From positions 8,805,588 to 8,869,587 of the forward strand of contig OY365809.1 of NCBI GenBank assembly GCA_959347315.1: a DNA stretch of 64,000 bases, given 5' to 3'. Shown here one piece after another: positions 24,440 through 36,200 of this stretch (the stretch's first letter is position 1; each line of letters opens with the position of its first letter). Source of the stretch: Bimastos eiseni (lineage: Eukaryota; Annelida; Clitellata; Crassiclitellata; Lumbricidae). The notes under the pieces are model-generated. The model ran no database searches. It had not been told where the DNA came from and saw only the letters and a program-made list of their open reading frames with translations. Both the position numbers and the translations under genes were made by a program.

Positions 24440-24628
24440 CCCTCTCTCTCCCTCTTCCCCCTCTCTCTCCGTCTGTCTGTCTGTCGCTAATAGCACTTCT
24501 TGCCTACTCACATTTCTTTCTATTTCTAAGCGTTCTATTTTAGTGCAGCTTTGCGTAAAAATTATTGCGAGAAAGACAGAGCGAGAGAGGGACAGAAACA
24601 GAGGAAAAAGGGATAGAGACACAGAGAC

Positions 24629-24701
<73 letters not shown>

Positions 24702-26676
24702 CTTGAGTTCGTTCGTAGGTGTGCTTAGTGTTTAGCTTTGGGAGTAAAAGAGAAGACGAACAAGGAAGGAAGAAAATGAATAAATGAGAAGAAATGTTTA
24801 GAAGCCGAAACAATAAACCGATACGGTTGATTATAATTAATTTGTTTTCTTTCTGGTCGCAACATTCTTCTCTTATCTCCTTCATAACACATAATATTAT
24901 AGTTGCCTGCTTTTGTCTTGTTCTATCTCTATTTTTCAGCAATCTGCTCTTCTTTAGTAACTTGTCTTTTGTTATTTCAAATCATTAATGACATATCAAT
25001 TTAACTCCCTCATCCTCGTTCTTCTTCTGCAAATTCCTAAACAGCGTGGCTTCAATTATTCTGTTCCTCAAAACGCTGTTGATATGATTTTGATTTAATT
25101 CTCTCTGCGGTTGGCCTACCTTTTCTATTTTATCAACTCCTGTCGGATGTTCAGGTTTCTTCCTATTATTTTCTGTTAATGATACTTTGATTGTTTCTTT
25201 ATTTATATTTGGATAATACTTGTTCGGTCTTAAAAATTTTATTTTGTATTGTTTTAGAAATTTATTCATATCTTTTAGTTATAATTCTTCTCCTGTTTGA
25301 GTCTACCTAAGTTAAAGTTATATATATATATATATACCTGACCTTTTATGAAGATGTCAAGACTGTATATTGGTTGTTGGCTGAACTTTCAGCCTCATTC
25401 GATCACATCACCGACCCTTGCCTCAGCCGCAGGACCAGCCGAGATGTTGTTCAGCCTCAGAGACCTCGAACAGAAGTCCTCCTCCTCTTCATCGTCCTCA
25501 TCTTCGTCTGCTGTTCATCTGAATAAGGTCTGTCACAGGAGATCACAACCTATTGAAATTTGTATGACGTCAGGTTGTGATAAAGCATTAATATAAGTCA
25601 GCACGCCACTATAGAAGTTCCTGAAGTCATGAGATCTAAGGCTCTCTGGGCTGACAATATTACAATAGTTATTCTATTCTATACAAAACCTGTGAATACA
25701 TTCTTTAGCAGTCGACCACTATCTTCTGGCTTATGACGTTTCCATTTCTTTTCCTCTCTTTCCTCTTATCCACATCATCTCTATTTATATCTATGTTTCT
25801 TTATATCTATGTTTCTTTATGTCTATGTTTCTTTATGTCTATGTTTCTTTATGTCTATGTTTCTTTATGTCTATGTTTCTTTATGTCTATGTTTCTTTAT
25901 GTCTATGTTTCACTCTCTCTGCTCTTTAATTTACTATCTCTTCTAGCTCTTGATTTCCTCTCTATATCCCACTCTTTCTCCTCTTACCCATGTCTCTCTG
26001 TGACTCTATCTCACTCTCTATGCTCTCTTATCTTTCTCTTCCAGCTCTTGTCTTTCCCTCTCTTTCCCTGTGTTTTATCTCTTGCGCATGTTCCTCTCTG
26101 TCTCTGTCTCTGTCTCTGTCTCTGTCTCTGTCTCTGTCTCTGTCTCTGTCTCACTCTTAATGCTCTCTTCTATACGTCCATTCCATCTGTTGTCGAACTT
26201 GTTGCTCTCCCTATTCTCTCACTCTGAGTCCATCTTGCTTTTTGTCAAGTTCCTCTTCATCACTCTCTCTCTCCTTGTCTCCCTCTCTCTATGTGTCTCT
26301 GTCTCTGTCTGTCTGTCTCCCTCTGTCTGCCTCTCTCTCTCTCTCTCTCATTATCTCCCTCTCCTTCTCTCCACTCTCCCTCTATCTCTCTCTGTCTAGT
26401 CTCCTATCAGCACAGCCACTACTCTCTGTGTTTGCTTTCCCTTCCCTCTCCCTCATCTGGTCTCTTGTCTTCATCGTCTGCCATCACTTGTGCTGCTGCT
26501 GCTGGCGCTGGTGCTTCTACGGCGGCGATCGAGACGCTGCATTGATGAGTGGACGAAGATTACACGCGACCGCGATTTGTCGATCGATTGCAAATTAATT
26601 ATTTAGCCTAATTGTAATAACTGCCTCGGCTGCTTTGGCCACCGAGCCAACACCCAAGATATTCACCAGCATGAAA

Positions 26677-26711
<35 letters not shown>

Positions 26712-27102
26712 GCTCCATCCTCATCGGCTGCAGGCCATCTAGCACCAGAAGAGGGTGGCTTACACGGTCCACTGACTCCGACGGCTAAGACAGAACATAC
26801 CCCCGGGCACACCCACACATAATGAGGAAATGACCTACTCACATCCCTCTTCCTCCGTCTCAGCTTCCTTCTTACATGTACTATCCGCATCCGCAACTGT
26901 TATTCTCCTTCTATTTACTTTCTCTGTCTGTCTGTCTGTATGTCTGTGTCCATTTGTCTGTCGGTCTGTCTGTTTGTCTGTCTGTCTCAGTTTCTGTCTA
27001 TCTGACTGTCTTTATTCATGTACATGTCTCGTTCTTCTTACCTCTCTCTCTGTCTCTCTGTCTCTCTGTCTCTCTGTCTCTCTGTCTCACTCTGTCTCTG
27101 TC

Positions 27103-27136
<34 letters not shown>

Positions 27137-29782
27137 AGTCTATGTCTGTCTGCTAGCCTCTATCCATCTATATGTCTCCTTCTCTTCACCCCTCTCTCTC
27201 CTCTGTCTGCCTGCATGTCTGTCTGTGTCGCTCTTAGTGACTATCTTTCTGCCTGTCTTATCCATCTACTTGTACACGATCTGTGTCTCCATGCTCCTAT
27301 TATTTCTCTTCTCCATTGTCCCTCTGTCTGTCTGCACCTGTCTGTCTAAGTGTCTCTCTGTTTGCCACCATGGCACTGCTACTACCAATGCATGTTTACC
27401 TTTCCATCTCCTCCTCTCCTCTTCGTCCGTTATGTCCGCCTATGTGTTTGCCAATCTGTTTGACTGTCTGTATATCTGTGTTTGTGCTCGTCTGTCAGTC
27501 TGTGTGTCGGTCTGTCTGCCTCTGTGGTAATCTGACGTTCGCTTTGCACAGCATCCTCTCGGCCGCATTAGCAGCAATAATAACCGCTCTCTGATTTAAT
27601 AACAGTCGCTGTTATTAGATTATCGCTAACAGCTTCAGCTCATTGGAAAGTTGCCTGCATTGGCACACGCTCATCGCAAAGGCACGCATAGCGAAGGGGA
27701 TCTGGAGCAGGAGATGGAAGACAACAGACAGAGATACGGAATAAGGACAGAAGGAGCACGAGCAGGAGGAGAGAAAAGAATAATCGGGAGAATATTGAGG
27801 GATGCGGAAACAAATAAGAAAAACAAGGACTTGTGAGAAGGAGTGAGTCAACGCTCCTCAATTGATTCTATGTCTTCCTATAAGCAGGTTCGTACGTCTA
27901 ATGTCGCCAGTCTATCTCTTGCCTTCAACTCGCTATAACCCTCCTTCATCATCCATTCCAATAGCATCAGTCTCGGCATTCCTTCAGACTTTTCCCCTAC
28001 ATTCTTCCCGCAATTATAGTTCTTAGGAGGGCGTCTCTCCTCATTATATCACCCAGCAATTTTCTCAGTCGGCTTTTAATTATTCCTTTCAGTGACATCG
28101 ATCTTTTAGCGTATACACCATTTTCAGTATCTCTTCATCTGTCACGCGTTCCATCTAGCTGACTATCTCCATCCTTCGGAACTGAATGAATGGCATTTGA
28201 TGGAGATCGGAGACAGAGAAACAGATTAGACTGGAGAATGGAGCGAAGGAAAAGCTATTAGGAGGAGAAGAATTATGGAAATAAGAGAAGGAGGACCGGA
28301 GGAGAATAATGATTAATTGGAGGGTGAATGTGGGGGAGGGGGGTAGAAAGAAGCGTTTGATAAGGAGGTACAAGAAGAAAGAAGGGGGCGATACAGTATA
28401 CAGATGAATTGCCATCTGACGAATAGATCAGCAGACAGTTTGGTAAACGAGACAACTTTATTCATACATTCATTGATTTTTTAACGACACCGTTCCATAT
28501 CGAAGATGATTTGATGTCACCCTCCTCCTTTCTCCAGGCTTCGGACTGGCACTCTCAAAGTCCTAACAGTGGCGGAGCTTGAGACATATATATATTTGCG
28601 GATGATTGCTTCTATATAGACGTGAGATGCATGCATCTTTAGACAGATCGTATCCGGATGATAGTCACGTGGGCTTCGTGAGCTGTATAAGTATTTCCAA
28701 GTATACAAATGTAGTTGTATCCATATAGCCATCTCTGTGCACGAGTTACGTATGCGACTTTAAGTGAGTGTGTGTAGATATGATTAAGTGAGTGTGTGTA
28801 GATATGATTTGCTCTCATCTATTTATCCTTACCCAGATGGCTCAGGTCGATAGCAATTATCACCAGCTCTTCATTTTCCTCATCACCTTCCATGCTCTCT
28901 GCAATGGTCTATTGTGTTGTCAAATGTCAGTTTGAACGAATGATGTCACAGCAATTAGCAAAACAGTGTACATTAAGCTGATTGTCCACAGAAAACAATG
29001 ATTCGTCATCTAATAGTGGCGCTTCATAAATGTCTAGTTAGTGTAGCAGCAATAATGGTTGCAGTAATAGCAGCAGTAGACGTAATGATGAGGGGGGTTG
29101 TTTGTGAAAGTAGTATATATATCATTTCATCTTCCTACTTCCTATTTCTACCTTTCATTCTTCCCTTAATGTCTATTCTTTTACAAACTCTCCTTCCCCT
29201 GTTTCCTCCATATATACTTCTTTGCACCATCCCAGACATTCTTCTAATTCTTCAGATCTACTCCACTTGTCCTCCTCCTCCTCCTCCCATTCTCTTGTCC
29301 GCTTAGTCCTTACTCAATACGATATTTGTCCTTTCTCTTTTGTTTCCCTCTAAGTTTTTGTCTCGTATTATTTTATTCTCCTCCTTCTCCTCCTTCTTCT
29401 CTTTGTTAACCTCCTCCTTTTCCTCCTCCCCTCTGCTTCCTTCTTCTCCATGTTCATCGCCAGCATCACCTTCTTCCATGTCCCTTTCCAGGCCTGTGGG
29501 AGTCGCACGGTGACACACAGCCTGCTGTCGGCCATTTGCAATTTCCTGAGTTGCCTTTTAACGGCTCATCAGACTCCTCTAACGCCATTTAGATTCGCTC
29601 CACATCGCACCATTAACAAACTTTACATATATATAGCGTAATATATGTAACATATATAAAACACATATATATGACGTATATATATAAATGTATATAATAT
29701 ATATATATGATGTAAGCAAACGTACATGTAGGCCTGCCTTGTACATATCACCATCGCATTAGACATAGTGATATAGGCCAAA

Positions 29783-29816
<34 letters not shown>

Positions 29817-29923
29817 TCAATATTTCCACAAATATAAACTTATTTCTGTACATATAGGGACCTATACAGTTATACACGCGTTCATGTAGTATGTCCTCTC
29901 ACATATATGAAGACATGCGTTCA

Positions 29924-30007
<84 letters not shown>

Positions 30008-33000
30008 CTTATATGGTGAGGGTTGGGCGGCGCTGGTCCAATGCAAGTAATCGAATCCGTTCATTGTGTCCAACGAAACTGAAAAAGGAAATAAATCTAC
30101 AAGTTATTACATTAAGTGATCGGGCGCAGCATCAATGCATCGCTCTCTGCGAAAATTGTTGGACGGGATATAAGACTCACTCTTCATACACATATATATT
30201 ATGTGATATATATATATTATGTGATATATATATATTATGTGATATATATATATTATGTGATATATATTATGTGATATATATATATTATGTGATATATATA
30301 TATCATGTGATATATATATATTATGTGAATATGTATGTAATTGACAATATCTGTATATCCCGGTGGTTGTTTTCTAGCTGTATGATCATGTCGTGCCGGC
30401 GTGTGTCTCATTGTTCGTCTGTGTGCGTCTATGTGTCTCTTTATGTGTCTCCTTGTATGTCTGTTTGTGTTTCTGTATGTCTGTCTATATATATTATCAA
30501 TTTACTGGGGTCTCTTACTACATCACCTTCCCCCTCAAAACCTTGTGTAGAACCTTGGGGTTCTCTCACAAACAAGGAGTGTAGCTGAACGAACGGCGCT
30601 ATATAAATCATTAAATACAATACAAAATCTATCCGATATGCTGAATAGACAACGTACTAACTGAATGCCTGAACGAACATCGAGTGTTTCCACTGTTCGT
30701 GATTTAAGAAATCGTAGATAAAACTCTCAGTCCAATGATAATGCAACTATAGCAAATATTACATGTATACGGCATCGATGAAAATCCACCACTGCTGACA
30801 CCAAGGCAGTGCCAGTCCCAAGCCTGGGCAAACAAGGAGAGCGGCGCTAATGAACCATGTTATAACACAGTGTCGTTAAACTGCAACTACTAATGCTATC
30901 ATTCACTAATTACCTCAGTCGTCATCCATTAAATACTTCAGTCGTCATTAATTAAGTACCTCAGTCGTCATTAATTAAGTACCTCAGTCGTCATCCATTA
31001 AATACCTCAGTCGTCATCCATTAAATACCTCAGTCGTCATCCATTAAGTACCTCAGTCGTCATCCATTAAATACCTCAGTCGTCATCCATTAAATACCTC
31101 AGTCGTCATCCATTAAGTACATCAGTCGTCATCCAGTAAGTACATCAGTCGTCATCCATTAAGTACCTCAGTCGTCATCCAGTAAGTACCTCAGTCGTCA
31201 TCCAGTAAGTACCTCAGTCGTCATCCAGTAAGTACCTCAGTCGTCATCCAGTAAGTACCTCAGTCGTCATCCAGTAAGTACCTCAGTCGTCATCCAGTAA
31301 GTACCTCAGTCGTCCGTTCTGCTCTGAGATCCCAGTTTGCATCTTCGCTTCATTCTTAATTATTTCCTTTCTTTGCCTCCAAACTAAACACCAGATGGCA
31401 CGAGGTTATCTTCAGATCCCATGATCAGTGGAGATAGACCTGCACGGGAGGGGGAAAACGGTTCTGCAGGGGCCACGTGGGTCGCAAGTGATGGTCCTGC
31501 AGGGACCCATGGGGTAACTAACGATGGTCTTGCAGGGAACAACGGGTCGCATCCTTTATTAACGGCCACGCAGTACAATCTCCCAGAGGCGCCATTGCTT
31601 AATATTAGTTGTTGTTGGTGATGATGATCTGGATGATGAAGACATAGAATATTAATACAATGAATCAGTTGATGATGAGTCTGATAAATCTCTCGACTCC
31701 GATTAAATGTAACCAGAGTCTGATAACTTCTATAGCGCTTTTATCTGAATCATGCACAAAGCGTCGTCAATCGATGATCGAATCAATTGAATTCAGAGAG
31801 AGACAGAGAGACAGAGAGACAGAGAGAGACAGAGAGAGACAGAGAGAGAACCAGACAGACAGACAGATACACAGACAGACAGAGACAAACAGACAGACAG
31901 ACAGAGACAGAGAGACAGAGAGAGAGACAAACATATAGACAGACAGATAGACAGACAGACTGACAGAAACAGAGAAAGACACAGAGAGACACACACACAG
32001 ACAGAGACAGAGAGAGAGAGAGACAGAGAGAGAGAGACAGAGAGAGAGACAGAGAGAGAGACAGAGAGAGAGAGAAAGAGAAAGAGAGAGAGAGAGAGAG
32101 AATTGGATCGACAAAGAGCCGTGATTAACGTTAACATTTTTGGCTATTGGCAATAGCAGAAGAGACGCATTGATTTAATTTACTAAAGCGTTAAATGGAA
32201 CTATATTTAAAGTAATACGACCGTCTGACTTTCAAATTAGACCGCTAATTGTGTCATTATTATGTGTGTCTATGACATAAAAAGGTTTGCAGATTATACT
32301 CGTATGTCTAATCGTCTTTTGAATTAGTGAGTTTACGTTACGCAATTAGGCTGGCGAATAGAGTTTCGCTATCTGTTGTTCTGCAATTGTAACTGTTTTT
32401 CTATGATTATGTCCATCAAGGTGTGAGGTCATTTTGAATTCCGCCACTGCTCTTACTCTGACAGTGCCAGTCGCAAGACTGGAGAAAGAATGAGGGCGAC
32501 GCTGATCGTTGTTGCTATGACGTAGTAAATCTAAGTAATAGCCAACTTAAGGCCACTTGCTCGAACGACCGGGTCAGAGATATTGAAATAAATACTAATA
32601 ATATTAGTTTTGTCGCGGCTGTGTCAGCTGAATTTCTTTGGTGAAACAAAACGCCTTGCATTGTATAGTATTGCATTGTATATAATGCGTTTGACTAACG
32701 TCTAGAGTGAATGAGTTTGTCTTAGTGCAGAAGGTCTGAATGGTTCTTGTCCTACCTAATGTTTGCAGAAACCGGGACGATGGTGTGCAGCTCACGTACG
32801 AATCGCATGGGAGATCCACCTTAACCAACAGATTCAGCCTCAACGCCACTCCCAAACAGGCAGTTCAGAGTCTACCGTCAAGAACAACGGGCAACCGGCC
32901 AACCAGCAGCAACGCCGCCCCTCCTTAGGACCAAGTCCCTGGACGAACTTATCGGTCACCGGGGCCTCTTCATCCTCCTCCGCAGGGGGTCCTGCTGGGG

Positions 33001-33184
33001 GGCTTGTTGGGGGCAGTGGGCCTCTGGGCCTCGACAACGGGTTCAGACCTACGACACCATCCACCCCATCTACAGGTTCAGTTCTGATAATGATCTAATC
33101 TCATTTTTCTGTTGGCTTACAGTACCATATCTGTTCTTATATAATCTGATCATACTTTTCTCTTGACGAAAAGAAATATAGAAT

Positions 33185-33219
<35 letters not shown>

Positions 33220-33237
33220 ATAATAATAATAATAATA

Positions 33238-33288
<51 letters not shown>

Positions 33289-36200
33289 TCTTGTGACGGA
33301 CCGATTCCGTCACAAATCTAAAGAGATAATGAATAAGATAGAACTCGATGTACCCCTAACTTACGGTAAAATCCCGTAGTGTAAATCTAGCGGGCTATAT
33401 TTGGCAGGAAACCCTATGTTACAGGAAATGACCGTAGAAATATGTAAGATGTAATTTAGTGTTAAACGTGAATGTTAAAGCCATTCAATTTACGGCAGTT
33501 TCTAACAGTGTATCTTTATCTCTTATCCTACTTCTTAAGCTGGTATAATATTATCTTTTATCTTATCTCTTGTCAAATCTCATGTCTTATTGCCATGCAT
33601 GTTCATGTATTGTATGTGTGGCTGTATGGGTCTATGTGTATGTGATGCATGTAAGTGTGTATTTGTGAGTGTTGGTACGTGCGTATTCATGTGTATGCGT
33701 GGCGAATGTGTATGGATTAGTCTTTGTGTAGGTATCACGGAGAGCGTGTCTGCCGTGGCTGCAGGGCCATCGAGACCAACCAGTCGACAGCCGACCCTTC
33801 CTGGGCCACTTCAATCACCCTCGCTATTCAACTTCTCCTCTCTTCTGGGTAAGTTGCATTCGCTAACCTCAGTATCCGACTTCGTCGAAGAAAAAATCCT
33901 CTCAGAGCTCCATTTACATCGGACAACAAGTAATTTTGTAATGCCCATACTTCTATGCTGAACGATATTTTATGACATTATAAAACTTCACACGCTTTAT
34001 GTCTCTTTCTCTCTCGTCTTCCCGGGTCTACCCGTACAACATCACCTCTGTCTCTGTCTCGGCCTCGAGCCTCATCCGCTCTAAGATTCTGTAACCGCTC
34101 CTTATAGTCTATGCTGCACGAGCTCTTTGGAATGGACACCCAAACGATTGTCGCCATTTCGCTCATCCTCCTATCTAGCCACGTAATATGATCTCATCTT
34201 CGCTTTGACTCTCCTCGTCTGCTACTTTCAATTCGCGACTGAAAACCTTATCTAACGTTTCAAGTTGCCTAGTGCTGATTTTACTCTTGCACCACCACAC
34301 GACCAATTACCAACCAATTGCCGCCGTGCTGTCTCCTCGTCTTGACCTTCCCGCAGTCTGACCTTGCACCGGAACGGACAGAGCAGCTTTGATATTGCAG
34401 ACTTGACTTGATATAGCGTAGACGATAAGTGATATTGTAGGAGCTGAGAGTGTTTTCTAAGATATTCGTTTGATTACATGACATATCCAGGTATCGAACT
34501 CAGCTATATGTGGCTGTGTTTACGATGTGTCTTTATAGTGACAGTAGGTCCCTATATGTCCTATGCTGGGCTCTCTTCAGTGTTTTATGAAGGCATACAT
34601 TTTTTTCTACGTATATGTCTCCATGACACTAATCAGGGTAGTCACTATCGCTATTGGCTGGATGCCTAACCCGTCTAGTCTGTCTTTCTCGTTTAGGTCT
34701 AAAAACCTTCAAAGTTTTAAATGGCTTAATCTCAAGTCTACTTAGTCATTATTTATTTTGATTATTTTTTGTTGGTGGACAATAAAGCATTGATTGATTG
34801 ACTGATAATTAGATTCTTTAATTTCTTAGGTCCACTGAACGAACGTAGTTTTGCCGCTCAGCTAGAAGCGATCTATAAATACGGTAAGTACCATCAGTTA
34901 TCAGTCTCATCCGTATTTATCGTTCCCTCCATATCTGAAATTACGATTACTTCTCTATTGAAACATCCTAAGTTCACACTAGTTAGTTTAGCAAATTGCA
35001 TGTCCAACTTCCAAATTGAATTGAAGGAAGGATAAAATCTGATATAGTAAGCTCATGTGGCAAATTTTATGTTGAAAACAATCACTGGACTTTTGAAAGT
35101 ATAATAACCAAATAAATTTATTATAGTTTTTAATAATTGCTTCTAAAATGCATCACTATAACTTAACTGAAGAAAGTATTTCCTTATTAATGGAAGTAGG
35201 ATATATTCCGACATCTCCGAAATTTTCAGCAGGGCCGTTTTCAAGCATACCGCAGACTAAGGAGCCCCATAATAACCTCGTCGCTGTCATATGGCAATAT
35301 TATTATTGTCATTTGAACAGATACTGCAATAATAGAGTCCCATAAAATAATTTTCGGTAAGACCACAAAATACTAAATTTACGGCACTCCTTCTCTGCTT
35401 TAAAATAAAATATGAAGATTCGCACTAGAAACCTGTTAATTCTGCTTTGAAATGTATCAAATTCTGAAAGATTCAACACTGGTTATGACATGCTTCTGAA
35501 TTAAAAGCCGTAAAGTTTAATTTCATTTGCAAAATATGAATTATTTTTTCATCTGTTATTCATTATAATTGTTAGCCCATAAAATTTACACTATGTAATG
35601 AAACAACGAGTCATAAAATATACATACATAAATATATGCACACATATATAATAAATACATTCATAAATACATTAATGCATACGGGTAAGCATACATAGCT
35701 ACATACGTAAATACATACATGTGTATACATACACAGTGGTACACAGGAACTGTAATACATACATGTACTTTGTGTTGTAAGATACATAAACACGTGATAA
35801 TTATTGTTGCTTTGCTGTTGTTTCTCTGGTATAACAGGCAGCGTTTCTTCTCCGTTCGTCGGCCTTTCACCGTTTCGCAGCCATCTTGGTGGTCTGACTG
35901 GGCCCACTTCCGGTCTGTTCGGCGGATTAGGTCAGCTTAATTACGCTACCATTTCATTCCTCCTTTCGCTTTCTCTCTTAACTTTCAACATTTCTTTCTC
36001 CACGATAAATTCTTCTGACCACGGACACTGACTTAAACTGGACACCGATCTCTGATATGATAGGTGTACAGCGTTTGTGACTAAGCTGATGCCATGAGCT
36101 TAGATTCTTTGTGACGCTTTAGAAGTTTCGATGGAGAATGGTAGCATGGGGTAGATGGAGAATGGTAGCAGTCCTTGGGTTCACTTAGCATGGAGACAAC

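Larger units (their letters stand above)
27171..29624. other. Intronic, no supported exon
   Basis: Between likely exon 25393-25527 and the signature exon. Pyrimidine-rich stretches (27.2-27.5, 29.1-29.5 kb) and one dispersed repeat. A frame after CCCTTTCCAG at 29489 ([16 protein letters not shown]) was considered as an exon, but no phase-compatible donor is visible. Confidence 0.5.

Noticed and set aside
24985..25269. 94-codon minus frame (ends [13 protein letters not shown])
   Set aside because: AT-rich, Asn/Lys-biased, no family motif; cannot be separated from chance.
26640..26744. Poly-Gln coding exon
   Set aside because: No credible acceptor or donor and a stop soon after; kept only as a (CAG)n repeat.
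29489..29640. Exon after CCCTTTCCAG reading [16 protein letters not shown] and on, which loosely recalls an AUTS2 segment
   Set aside because: No donor in the phase needed to join the signature exon (phase 0); resemblance is only a few residues.
30908..31316. CRISPR-like array
   Set aside because: Units are head-to-tail with no unique spacers and the genome is eukaryotic; it is a minisatellite. The same holds for 5.9-8.3 kb.
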